DNA of 64,000 nucleotides. Source: Bacillota bacterium (GTDB lineage: Bacteria > Bacillota > Clostridia > Christensenellales > SZUA-584). Position numbers and translations under genes: made by a program. The stretch covers positions 62,001 to 126,000 of the forward strand of contig JAEYLC010000007.1 in assembly GCA_023461435.1 (NCBI GenBank), given 5' to 3'. This document shows positions 17,230 through 25,124 of the stretch, one piece after another; positions within the stretch are counted from its first letter, which is position 1, and each line of letters starts with the position of its first letter. The notes below the pieces were generated by a model. The model saw only the letters and a list, made by a program, of their open reading frames with translations. It did no database searches and was not told the DNA's origin.

Positions 17230-18249
17230 TTAAATTTCACGCACGGAGCTACCCTGCCGGAGCGAGGTGCCGAGTACGACATGGCGGTTCTCTCCGCTGC
17301 CTTCAATAAGGCCGATCAAGATATCCGTGCTTTCTTTGGCGATCACATCCGCCGGCTGTTCAAGCGTTGTGAGCGTGGGAATGGTGTAATTCGAAAGCTC
17401 AAGGCCGTCGATTGAAATGACCGAGCAGTTCTCAGGAACGCACAAGCCTTTGTCGCTCAGCGCTTTGATCGCGGCCATCGCCATCGCATCCGCAATGGTG
17501 AACACAGCCGTAAAGGGAATCCCTCTTTCGATCAGCCGTTTCGTGCCCTCATACGCGTCCGGCATATTAAAGCTGTCAGTACATACCACGAGCGACATAT
17601 CCAGCTTAAGGCCGCAGTCCTCAAGCGCCTGCCTGTATCCCGAAAAACGCAGCTCGCTGATCGATTTGTCGTCCGTGCGGGCCACAAGCGCCGCAATACG
17701 TCTGTGCCCGTTTTTATACAGCCGGACAACGGCATCGTAGGCTTCCTTTTTGTCGTCGATCGCGACCGAAGAATAGGATCTCGGATCAAGGCTCCCAAAG
17801 GTATTGGTATAGGTACAGCACACATAAGGTATGCTTAAAAGATTGGTTTCTTCAGGCGAATAATTGAACCGTCCGCCAAGGAACAGAATGCCGCGCAGGC
17901 GTTTTTCTTTTGTGATCATGGCCGCCGTTTTGATCTCATCGTCATCGCTGCCGATTTGATGCAGAACCATCGAATAGCCGCTTTGATAGATTTCATGCTC
18001 CACACCCTTGATGATGCGCGTAAAAAACGGGTTGGATACGCCGCGGACAATGAGCGCAATGGTGTCGGAGCTTGTGCGGACGAGATTCCTTGCACTGTTG
18101 TTGGGAATATAGCCGTTTATCTGAATCACATCCATCACGCGCTTGCGCATTTCATCGCTCACATCCTGGTGGTCGTTGAGAACGCGCGAGACGGTACTCA
18201 CACTCACATTGCAAAGTCTCGCTATGTCCTTTATTGTTTGCTGCTTCAA
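17230..18249 (-). CDS. LacI-family transcriptional regulator
   Basis: A 339-residue regulator with the typical N-terminal helix-turn-helix (TIKDIARLCNVSVSTVSRVL) and hinge helix NNSARNLVRTSSDTIAL. A periplasmic-binding-protein-like sensor follows (VISIDGLELSNYTIPTLTT). It heads the maltodextrin operon and should repress it until sugar is bound. Two palindromes sit between its promoter and its start, which points to autoregulation together with the whole operon. Confidence 0.95.
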   Translation of the reverse strand: MKQQTIKDIARLCNVSVSTVSRVLNDHQDVSDEMRKRVMDVIQINGYIPNNSARNLVRTSSDTIALIVRGVSNPFFTRIIKGVEHEIYQSGYSMVLHQIGSDDDEIKTAAMITKEKRLRGILFLGGRFNYSPEETNLLSIPYVCCTYTNTFGSLDPRSYSSVAIDDKKEAYDAVVRLYKNGHRRIAALVARTDDKSISELRFSGYRQALEDCGLKLDMSLVVCTDSFNMPDAYEGTKRLIERGIPFTAVFTIADAMAMAAIKALSDKGLCVPENCSVISIDGLELSNYTIPTLTTLEQPADVIAKESTDILIGLIEGSGENRHVVLGTSLRQGSSVREI

Positions 18250-18294
18250 ATCGACCTCTTCCTTTCGCGGTATATGTAGTTGGGATCGTTTCCG

Positions 18295-18319
18295 GTAACG
18301 TTACTGGAAACGTTTCCAG
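18295..18319 (-). promoter_or_regulatory. Twin palindromic operators for the LacI regulator (one also fits a cre box)
   Basis: GTAACGTTAC (18295-18304) and CTGGAAACGTTTCCAG (18304-18319) are perfect palindromes that touch each other. They lie just downstream of the -10 box, where a bound LacI protein would block initiation. The second also matches the general CcpA cre consensus (TGNAANCGNWNNCW), so carbon catabolite control is an alternative. Confidence 0.78.
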
Positions 18320-18334
18320 TTCCGGCATAGCGTT

Positions 18335-18363
18335 ATAATACTACCAGAAAATCCGAATGTCAA
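18335..18363 (-). promoter_or_regulatory. Sigma-A promoter of the LacI-maltodextrin operon
   Basis: On the minus strand TTGACA (complement of 18358-18363), a 17-base spacer and TATTAT (complement of 18335-18340). Expected start is near 18328, next to the operators. Confidence 0.85.
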
Positions 18364-18414
18364 TATATATCCTCTCACAGCCGCTTTGCCGCTTGTTCTT
18401 ATAAAACCAAGGAT

Positions 18415-18447
18415 CTCCAGATAAAAAATGCTCCAGATAAAAATATG
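18415..18447. repeat. Short tandem repeat CTCCAGATAAAAA
   Basis: CTCCAGATAAAAA occurs twice, at 18415 and 18431, in the AT-rich gap before the diguanylate cyclase gene. It could be a regulator site; nothing identifies the binder. The remainder of 18364-18579 is AT-rich spacer with a TATAAT at 18481-18486. Confidence 0.45.
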
Positions 18448-18579
18448 AAAAAAAATAATGATTTATTTTCATTTTATTGTTATAATATACATCAAAGTAC
18501 CTAAGAATATTTGATACTCTAAACAAACACCGCTCATTCAGGATCAAAAAAAGCTATTAACAAATCGGGAGTGCAATAA

Positions 18580-19485
18580 ATGCGAATTCTTATTGCCGAT
18601 GACAGCCAGACGTGCCGCATGATACTTACCGGTGCATTAAAGGAATACGGCTATGACGTTCTCGAAACAGTTGACGGCATGCAGGCGTGGGTGGAGCTCA
18701 GCAAGCCCAACGCGCCCTCTATCGCGATACTCGATTGGGTAATGCCGAAGCTCGACGGACTTGAGCTGATTCAAAAAGTCCGTGAAGCGAATTCCGAGAA
18801 GCCGCCTTACATCATCATGCTCACCGGAAAAAGCGAAACAAAGGACATAATACTCGGGCTCGACGCGGGCGCCAACGATTATCTGATCAAGCCGTTTGAC
18901 CGCAATGAGCTTCGCGCGAGAGTCCAGGTGGGCCGGCGCATGATCGAGCTGCAGGACGCGCTGATCAAAACCAATGAAAAGCTCAATTACCAGGCCACCC
19001 ATGATCCTTTAACCGGCTTATTAAACCGCAGAGCCATTTTTGAAAAACTCGGCGAATTGTTTTCTCAAACGGGCATCGGAGACACCGTGCTGTGCGCGGG
19101 CATATTGGATATTGATCATTTTAAACGCATCAACGATACCTACGGCCACCAGACAGGCGATGACATACTGTGCAAGCTGACGAATATTCTCGAAGAGATC
19201 ACCGGCGACACGGATTACATCGGCCGCATCGGTGGTGAAGAGTTCCTGATCATCACCACAGCGGCCTCCGAGGAAGAAATGAGCGCGCGGTTTGAACGGT
19301 ACCGCAGACAGATTGCCGATGCACGGTTGATGACGCGGTCCGGCGCACTGTCCATTTCGGTCAGCATCGGGGTCGCCTGCAGCATGTATAAGAGCACCGT
19401 GGATGAGCTGCTGGCCGCCGCCGATTCCGCGCTGTATGACGCCAAGAATCAGGGCCGCAACCGCGTGATTACACATAAAATCTGA
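18580..19485 (+). CDS. Response regulator with GGDEF domain (diguanylate cyclase)
   Basis: A 301-residue two-domain protein. The receiver (1-120) has D7, D8, the phosphoacceptor D52 (AILDWVMPKLDG), T82 and K104. A GGDEF domain follows from about residue 137 (HDPLTGLLNRRAIF) with the intact active site GGEEF at 218-222. It should make cyclic di-GMP from two GTP when phosphorylated. The product-inhibition site RxxD is degenerate: GDTD at 209-212, so feedback control may be weak. No kinase gene is adjacent. The next gene downstream (opposite strand) lies behind a c-di-GMP riboswitch. Confidence 0.95.
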   Translation: MRILIADDSQTCRMILTGALKEYGYDVLETVDGMQAWVELSKPNAPSIAILDWVMPKLDGLELIQKVREANSEKPPYIIMLTGKSETKDIILGLDAGANDYLIKPFDRNELRARVQVGRRMIELQDALIKTNEKLNYQATHDPLTGLLNRRAIFEKLGELFSQTGIGDTVLCAGILDIDHFKRINDTYGHQTGDDILCKLTNILEEITGDTDYIGRIGGEEFLIITTAASEEEMSARFERYRRQIADARLMTRSGALSISVSIGVACSMYKSTVDELLAAADSALYDAKNQGRNRVITHKI

Positions 19486-19671
19486 ACTCTTATCTTTACG
19501 AACATTTTTACTCTCAAACGCAACACCCTTATCCGGTTTTATAGACTCTTTGTCTTTTCCCATAAGCAGTTTCGCTTTTGTTCATTCCTGTTGAACAAAA
19601 CGCATCCGAACCGCATAGGCGTGTTTTGTTGTGTGATGATTCTTAAGATCAAGCATAATTTCCTGTGAAAT

Positions 19672-19702
19672 AAAAAAACAGGCCGGAGCTCAGCCCGGCC
19701 TG
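19672..19702 (-). terminator. Intrinsic terminator of the surface repeat protein
   Basis: On the minus strand CAGGCCGG pairs with CCGGCCTG around a short loop, followed by seven T residues. It ends the gene 19718-21901. The gap 19486-19671 between the converging genes shows nothing else apart from a weak hairpin TTGTTCA/TGAACAA near 19577. Confidence 0.88.
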
Positions 19703-19717
19703 CCCATGGTTTGAGTG

Positions 19718-21901
19718 TTAAACGGCATCGCCTGTTTTCTTATGCCGTCTCGCCTGAGACACCACGATTACAACGATTGAGCCGGCGAGCACCGCCGCGA
19801 CAGCGATCCACAGCCACGGGAAGGGCTGCGACCCAGAGTCGTACGTGCCCGGGATATCCTCGTCATCGCTGCTCACATTCTGTTTATACTGGGCCGTTAC
19901 AGTCAGATCGCTTGTGATCTTGCTGTAGTCCTTATCCCAGCTTGTGAATGTGTAGCCGCTGCGCGCGGGATTTGCGGGTGCAACGGCAGCCGCGCCCCAG
20001 TTCACCGACTGGGTGCTCAGCACCTTGCCGTCGAAATCCACGAATTTGACGGTGTACGCGTTGATCTTATACTGCGCGGTCACGGTCAGATCGCTGGCGA
20101 TCTTGCTGTAGTCCTTATCCCAGCCTGTGAACGCATAGCCTTCTCTTGACGGATTCGCAGGAGCCGTCGCAGGAGAACCGTAGTTGACCGACTGGGTGCT
20201 CAGCACCTTGCCGTCAAAATCCACGAACTTGACAGTGTAAACGTTGATCTTATACTGCGCGGTTACAGTCAAATCGCTCACGATCTTGCTGTAATCCTTA
20301 TCCCAGCCTGTAAACGTATAGCCGGTTACAACCGGAGCAGCGAGTGCTGTTGCAGGATCGCCGTATAGCACAGTCTGCGTCCCGATGACTTTGCCCTGAC
20401 TGTCAAGGAACGTCACAAGATAAGAGTTCCTGGTGTAGCTGGCCACAGCCTTTAAATTCTCTTTGACGTTGGTGAGACTGTCGGGCTGCGTCGGATCTTC
20501 TCCCGTCAGTATCCATTTATCAAAGGTATAGCCAGTCACAGCCGGAGCCGTTTCCAGCGTTGCGGCTGTATTCCAGTTGACAGTTTGCGTCTGGCCGATT
20601 TGAGTGGTCCCGTCCTGCTGATAGAAAGATACGCTAAACGTCTTGATCTTCCAGATCGCGTACATTTCCACCACATCATCATCAACACTCGTCAGATTCA
20701 GGACGCTCTGCTGGTCTGTATACTGAACAGATGCCCCCTCAGGCGAATCAGTCCAGCCTTCAAACGTGTATCCATCCTTATAAAAACCGTTTTCCGTGAG
20801 AGTGGATGCCACGTCATACGTATGGGCGCTGTCAGCCGTCGAACCGCCGTCACCGGTGGTTTTGTCGTATGTGACGGTATAGCTGATTGGCGCCCATGTT
20901 GCCGTATACGTTGCCGGACCGGCCGCCCCCACAAGATCAGGTGACCATCCGGTAAAATAATATCCGGTATTCGCGTCATAACCCGGAGCAATAGGAACAG
21001 CCTCATACTCAGTTTTGACTATTTTGGGATCCGTTGTGTCGTCCGACCATTCACCATGGGCGCCAATTTCAAATGTGATGTCATAAACGCATCTCTTGAA
21101 ATATGCGTCAACCTCTTGGTCTGTGCACATTTTGACCTTGTTGCCATTGGTGGTGCCTTCCCATTTGTCAAATTCCCAGCCGGTACCGGCTGTGGGAGTA
21201 AGCGTCACCCAATCATCTTTTTCAAAATACTTTTTGTCGCCAATCGTCACACCGGCAGGACTTGTGCTAACCGATCCGCTTCCATGAATGTCGACCGTCA
21301 ATACCTTACAACTCGGTATCAGCTTGAAGGTTGCCGTTACCGATTGGCATCCGATCTTCAAAACATAGTAACTGAGGCCGACCCATGTTCCATTGCCCTG
21401 GAAGCCTTCAAATTGGAATCCATACTTGGCGGTTGGCGTCAGCTTCCAGCAAGGCACGCCAAACGCACTGACTTCTTCGACGGCAACCTCGCCTCCGACT
21501 ATGTCCAAAGTCTGATTGCCCTTTTTGGTCACAACCGTGACGTTTAAGCTTGGAGACGGTGGCTGAGGTATCGTCTGGGGCTGAAGCTGCACCTGAAGAC
21601 CAGACTCAGACAGAGGCTGAAGACCAGACTCAGACGGTGGCTGAAGATCAGACTCAGACGGTGGCTGAAGATCAGACTCAGACGGTGGCTGAAGATCAGA
21701 CTCAGACGGTGGCTGAGGTTCAGACTCAGACGGTGGCTGAGGTTCAGACTCAGACGGTGGCTGAGGTTCAGATGCAGACGTCGTCGTTATTGTGTCCACA
21801 GGGGCAGCTGCTTCCAACGCATCATCAGCAAACGCGACCGTCGGTATCAATGTGATAGTCATCATAAAAGCGACAAGCAGTGCTATTAGTTTTTTCTTCA
21901 T
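19718..21901 (-). CDS. Cell-surface protein with Flg_new (Listeria-Bacteroides type) repeats
   Basis: A 727-residue secreted, membrane-anchored protein. A signal peptide (about 1-25) is followed by seven to eight copies of an eight-residue SES-xx-QPP repeat (about 45-105). A mixed region with beta-repeat signatures (GYTFEGWTDSP type) follows. Near the C-terminus are three almost identical 61-residue copies of the Flg_new/InlB-B type repeat (YTVKFVDFDGKVLSTQSVN). The tail has a DEDIPGTYDSG spacer, one membrane helix (WLWIAVAAVLAGSIVVIVV) and a basic end, as in sortase substrates, but no true LPXTG. Such proteins serve adhesion or wall contact. It lies behind a c-di-GMP riboswitch. Confidence 0.88.
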   Translation of the reverse strand: MKKKLIALLVAFMMTITLIPTVAFADDALEAAAPVDTITTTSASEPQPPSESEPQPPSESEPQPPSESDLQPPSESDLQPPSESDLQPPSESGLQPLSESGLQVQLQPQTIPQPPSPSLNVTVVTKKGNQTLDIVGGEVAVEEVSAFGVPCWKLTPTAKYGFQFEGFQGNGTWVGLSYYVLKIGCQSVTATFKLIPSCKVLTVDIHGSGSVSTSPAGVTIGDKKYFEKDDWVTLTPTAGTGWEFDKWEGTTNGNKVKMCTDQEVDAYFKRCVYDITFEIGAHGEWSDDTTDPKIVKTEYEAVPIAPGYDANTGYYFTGWSPDLVGAAGPATYTATWAPISYTVTYDKTTGDGGSTADSAHTYDVASTLTENGFYKDGYTFEGWTDSPEGASVQYTDQQSVLNLTSVDDDVVEMYAIWKIKTFSVSFYQQDGTTQIGQTQTVNWNTAATLETAPAVTGYTFDKWILTGEDPTQPDSLTNVKENLKAVASYTRNSYLVTFLDSQGKVIGTQTVLYGDPATALAAPVVTGYTFTGWDKDYSKIVSDLTVTAQYKINVYTVKFVDFDGKVLSTQSVNYGSPATAPANPSREGYAFTGWDKDYSKIASDLTVTAQYKINAYTVKFVDFDGKVLSTQSVNWGAAAVAPANPARSGYTFTSWDKDYSKITSDLTVTAQYKQNVSSDDEDIPGTYDSGSQPFPWLWIAVAAVLAGSIVVIVVSQARRHKKTGDAV
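19880..20440 (-). repeat. Three 183-bp tandem repeats inside the surface protein gene
   Basis: The segment with CTTATCCCAG recurs at 19931, 20114 and 20297, exactly 183 bases (61 codons) apart. Copies are highly similar in DNA, so they are recent or are being homogenised. Recombination could change copy number. Confidence 0.85.
21595..21775 (-). repeat. 24-bp tandem repeat encoding SES-xx-QPP units
   Basis: A 24-base unit built on CAGACTCAGACGGTGGCTGA repeats about seven times. Units fall into subgroups encoding EP, DL or GL before QPP, showing stepwise duplication. It encodes the flexible stalk after the signal peptide. Confidence 0.9.
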
Positions 21902-21929
21902 TAAATTGATCCTTTCTTGAGATTGGCAG

Positions 21930-21963
21930 CAAAATAAAAAGCCGCACCTGGATTTGAGGCGGC
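21930..21963 (-). terminator. Riboswitch expression platform: intrinsic terminator
   Basis: On the minus strand GCCGC (complement 21959-21963) pairs with GCGGC (complement 21941-21945), followed by TTTTTATTTTG. Its left arm overlaps the last bases of the c-di-GMP-I aptamer. Aptamer closing and terminator formation therefore exclude each other. Confidence 0.75.
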
Positions 21964-22034
21964 CGAACGGTCATAGCGCGTCAGCGCCTTAGACTTCATA
22001 GCTTTGCGTCCCCGGCTTTCGCTCAGGTTTGCCT
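21957..22034 (-). ncRNA. Cyclic di-GMP-I (GEMM-I) riboswitch aptamer
   Basis: The RNA (minus strand) begins AGGCAAACC and continues with a hairpin closed by a GAAA tetraloop (GAGCGAAAGCC). Then come the hallmark GGGACGCAAAGC and a second hairpin whose stem GUCUAAG...UAUGAC around GCGC-UGAC-GCGC is an 11-nt tetraloop receptor variant. It closes with GGCCGCCU, which pairs back to AGGC. All conserved GEMM-I blocks are in order and spacing. It lies 56 bases upstream of the surface protein start. Binding would use up the left arm of the terminator, so c-di-GMP is predicted to turn the gene on. A possible -10 (TATTAT) is at about 22048-22053. The rest of 22055-22327 shows no further feature. Confidence 0.9.
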
Positions 22035-22327
22035 TTCTCATATGTTGATAATACCGTTACCAAGCCATCCTTCGAACGCTCATGGCGGTCTGACCATAAT
22101 TGCACACTCCTTTGTGTTATTTCCCCAATATCAAGGTCTTTTTTGAACCCTTACGCATTAGATTTACCTGCTCAGAATAATTCTAACATTGGGCATACTA
22201 GCGTCAATTTCTATTATTGCTAAAATATGTCGCATCCCATGGGCTTTTTTATCGGAAAACATCATTTAAATAAGATTCACATGTTCTAAAGGCTCCGGCC
22301 ATATATATATAGGGAGAAAGCGAGGAA

Positions 22328-23119
22328 ATGATGGAGAGCATTAAGCGCGTCATCATGATGCTGAAAAGCGACAACACCCTGCAAGCAGGCCAAAGCAACA
22401 CAGCCGTGCTTAAGCTTCAATCGGCAAGCAACGCCCTTATGATCGATCTCGCCGTGCCGGTCCAGCCTTTCGAGTCCTGCTCGCTCTATCTTTTCGATAA
22501 AAAAGGAGATGACCATTTCGCGGGCGATGTCAGGGAAGGCGGCCTTCACACAGAGCTCGGTACGTTATCGCTTGACGCCGTTGCAGGCGCCGCCGTAACC
22601 GACGCGATCACACTTAAGTTTTTGCTCAAATCATCAGGCCCGAATTGGACGGAAATCGCCGGACGTTTTAAGTTCAAGCATGCGCTGCCAAAGCCCGAGA
22701 GCAAAAGCCGGGAACCGGAAGAAGCAAAACCGCCGGAGCCCGAGGAACAGCAAAAAACTCCGCCACCGCCGCAGCCCGAACAGCCCCGTTTCTGCGACGC
22801 ATGCCCGCATGTGATCCGCCAGGACAAAATCAACCCGTTCCCCTCGGCCTTTCCGAGCAGTGAATGGGTCAAGATCTCTTATCCCGGTCCCACAGGCTGG
22901 TGGCATTACATATCCGGCAAAATTCGCAGCGGAGATACCGTCATCGTCAAGGTGCTCGGCGTTCCGGGCGAATACGGTATGGCACCGCCCATATGGCTGG
23001 AGGGGTTTGGCACTTATCTGCGCAGCGCATCTTCGGATGCCAGCGGCTACTGGCTCATGTTTCAGGACGCAGAGACAGGAGAGGTTCTGGACATGGGTCT
23101 ATCTCCACATGGTGGGTAA
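22328..23119 (+). CDS. Uncharacterised protein with proline-rich linker (Clostridia type)
   Basis: 263 residues without signal peptide or membrane helix. The N-terminal part (1-115) looks like a beta-rich domain. A Pro/Glu linker follows (about 118-155, including EQQKTPPPPQPEQP). The C-terminal domain is rich in aromatics: WVKISYPGPTGWWHYISGKI, VPGEYGMAPPIWLEGFGTYL and GYWLMFQDAETGEVLDMG. I recall similar C-terminal domains in unnamed clostridial proteins, but I cannot name a family with confidence. GAGG precedes a double ATG (22328 and 22331). The 3' end overlaps the converging veg gene by 65 bases. Confidence 0.75.
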   Translation: MMESIKRVIMMLKSDNTLQAGQSNTAVLKLQSASNALMIDLAVPVQPFESCSLYLFDKKGDDHFAGDVREGGLHTELGTLSLDAVAGAAVTDAITLKFLLKSSGPNWTEIAGRFKFKHALPKPESKSREPEEAKPPEPEEQQKTPPPPQPEQPRFCDACPHVIRQDKINPFPSAFPSSEWVKISYPGPTGWWHYISGKIRSGDTVIVKVLGVPGEYGMAPPIWLEGFGTYLRSASSDASGYWLMFQDAETGEVLDMGLSPHGG

Positions 23120-23318
23120 GCACCTCCGAGTACGAAAAGCAGTAGCGTCTCTTGTACCCATGTTCCTTGACAAGAACGGTAAAAACTTCGGGATAAAGCC
23201 CTTCGATTATGCCGCCCAGCTCAACACCGCCCCGCCGCCCGTAACGAGTCTTAAGCGTCACACGCACACCCTTGTTGGAGCGCATCTGCCTTTTGATCGA
23301 ATCCAGCGTGTCGTTCAT
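23055..23318 (-). CDS. veg: Veg family protein
   Basis: An 87-residue basic protein of the Veg family (DUF1021). The family pattern is visible: SIKRQMRSNKGVRVTLKTRY, GRRGGVELGGIIEGLYPEVF and YCFSYSEVLTHHVEI, an Sm-like small beta-barrel. In Bacillus subtilis Veg stimulates biofilm formation by acting against the SinR repressor; a role in other Clostridia is not established. The C-terminal tail after VEI is about 17 residues longer than the core and is read antisense to the end of 22328-23119. Confidence 0.85.
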   Translation of the reverse strand: MNDTLDSIKRQMRSNKGVRVTLKTRYGRRGGVELGGIIEGLYPEVFTVLVKEHGYKRRYCFSYSEVLTHHVEIDPCPEPLLSLRPET

Positions 23319-23782
23319 CGTATTCGTACCGCCATTTCAATAGGATGGTTCTATGTTTCCCAATTATTAATAAGTTATCCTTCGTTTGGATATCATGGCC
23401 TGTCCTTATGAATAATTTTATATGCCAATGCATATTATTTCGCTGCGATCTACGGCACGATATCGGCAATTCGTATTGAATACGATTTAAATTGTATAAT
23501 GGTGTTGTTGGTAATGCATAAATCTATCCCACTTATCCACATGTTTGTCCACATTGCGTGAAAAAAAGAGCATTTTTGATCTTCTGCGAGATCGTCATTC
23601 TCCTGCCTGTTTTATAAAATGAATAAAAAAAATAATGTCGATTCTTGTCGGAACAAAATTTGCTTATATTTATTCATTATTGATTTTTCATTGACAAGCC
23701 GTCGTGATTCACCGCGCAAACTTTTATTAAAATGTGATATAATGAAGCATCTCAATCCCGCTTGATATGAATTGGTGAAACG
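23319..23782. other. 464-base AT-rich intergenic region with two DnaA-box-like sites
   Basis: The gap between divergently read veg and the PfkB kinase holds no ORF worth naming. It has a perfect DnaA box TTATCCACA at 23533-23541 and TTGTCCACA at 23545-23553. A TATAAT is at 23738-23743, about 40 bases before the kinase ATG, without a clear -35. The rest is AT-rich spacer. Confidence 0.4.
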
Positions 23783-24895
23783 ATGGAAAACTACGACATT
23801 GTGGCGGCAGGACATATTTGTCTTGATTTGTGCCCCGCTTTCGAATCCCATCAGACACAGGAGTTTGGCGCGTTTTTCCGCCCCGGCAAGCTTATCAACA
23901 TGGATGGCGTCACGATATCCACCGGAGGCGCCGTCTCAAATACCGGCTTTGCCTTATCAAGGATGGGGCTTCGCGTGCTGCCCGCCGTTAAAATCGGCGA
24001 CGATCCTTTCGGCGTGCTGATCGCCGATATCGCGGAAAAAGAAACGGGCAGCCGCATCGTTTTGCAGCCCGGTGTGCGTTCGGCTTATTCCATCGTGCTC
24101 TCTCCCCCCGGTATCGACCGCATCATACTGCACGATCCCGCGGGGAATAACGAATTCGGCGCGGATGACATTGACTTTACTGCGGTCAAAAAGGCGGGGT
24201 ATTTCCACTACGGATATCCGCCGCTTATGCGAAAGATTTATCAGGACGGCGGCAGCGAGCTCGTCCGCATATTCTCAGCCGCCAAAAAGACAGGCGCCGT
24301 CACCTCGCTCGATATGACGCTGCCCGACCCGGCAAGTGAATCGGGCCGTGTCGACTGGCAGTCGGTGCTGGTTAAAACACTGCCGTATGTCGATCTGTTT
24401 ATGCCGAGTGTGGAGGAAGCGCTCTATATGCTCGACCGTCCCGAATATCAAAGAGTCACCCAAGCGGGCATGCTTGATTTTTCAAGGATACAGGTGCTCG
24501 CGGCAAGAATCCTTGGTCTGGGCGCGAGGTTTGCGCTCATCAAATGCGGCATCCACGGTATCTATGTCAAAACGTCATCCCTGATGGACGGCAGCTTTCG
24601 GGACAGGGAAATCTTTCAGCCGTCTTATCAGGCGCAGAATTTCAAATCGGCGCTCGGCAGCGGAGATACCGCCATTGCGGGTTTTCTTGCCGCGATGATA
24701 AAAGGCTTTGAACTGAATGACTGCGCGCGCATCGCCTGCGCGTCGGGCGCGCTTTGCTGCTCCACACTTGATGCGATCGGCGCCATGCGCCCGATCGGTG
24801 AAATAAGCGCTTTGCTTAATCGTCCGCTGAATAAGACGGCGCTGCCTGCCGCACACTTACATTATGATGAAAAGGAACGGTTATTTACAAAATGA
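23783..24895 (+). CDS. PfkB/ribokinase-family carbohydrate kinase
   Basis: A 370-residue sugar or nucleoside kinase. The N-terminal motif GGAVSNTGFALSRMGLRV and the ATP/catalytic motif SALGSGDTAIAGFLAAM (aspartate base in GSGD at about residue 297) define the family; the usual GAGD is changed to GSGD. It phosphorylates a sugar with ATP, but the substrate cannot be told. It overlaps the next small gene by four bases (ATGA), which suggests coupled translation. Confidence 0.9.
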   Translation: MENYDIVAAGHICLDLCPAFESHQTQEFGAFFRPGKLINMDGVTISTGGAVSNTGFALSRMGLRVLPAVKIGDDPFGVLIADIAEKETGSRIVLQPGVRSAYSIVLSPPGIDRIILHDPAGNNEFGADDIDFTAVKKAGYFHYGYPPLMRKIYQDGGSELVRIFSAAKKTGAVTSLDMTLPDPASESGRVDWQSVLVKTLPYVDLFMPSVEEALYMLDRPEYQRVTQAGMLDFSRIQVLAARILGLGARFALIKCGIHGIYVKTSSLMDGSFRDREIFQPSYQAQNFKSALGSGDTAIAGFLAAMIKGFELNDCARIACASGALCCSTLDAIGAMRPIGEISALLNRPLNKTALPAAHLHYDEKERLFTK

Positions 24896-25050
24896 AGGAA
24901 AAACTGCGTCAGATGCTTGAGCGGATACGCAACCCGGAGCGCGACGAGCACGAAAAAGAATTCATCAGCCACCTGAATTGGACGCGGCTTATCTTTTTTA
25001 TCCCTTTTCTGATTGCGGCGCTTATATTTTTCCTGCTTTCATTAAAATAA
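24892..25050 (+). CDS. Small single-span membrane protein (52 residues)
   Basis: Starts with the ATGA overlap at the stop of the PfkB kinase. The N-terminal half is highly charged (MKEKLRQMLERIRNPERDEH). The C-terminal half is one membrane helix (LIFFIPFLIAALIFFLLSL). It is too short for standard gene calling but has consistent composition and a coupled start. Function unknown; it could help place or regulate a membrane partner. Confidence 0.65.
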   Translation: MKEKLRQMLERIRNPERDEHEKEFISHLNWTRLIFFIPFLIAALIFFLLSLK

Positions 25051-25124
25051 TAGGCATATGCCCTTTATTTATTTGGGTAAATATGCTATCATAATATCAT
25101 ATTGCATGAAATGGCGGTGCGGTC

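Noticed and set aside
19577..19600. TTGTTCA/TGAACAA hairpin as terminator of the diguanylate cyclase gene
   Set aside because: No T run follows and the stem is AT-rich and short.
23691..23696. TTGACA upstream of the PfkB kinase
   Set aside because: The only good TATAAT (23738-23743) is 41 bases away, too far for a sigma-A promoter.
23319..23782. Possible replication origin
   Set aside because: Only two DnaA-like boxes, no dnaA/dnaN/rpmH genes, no unwinding array visible.
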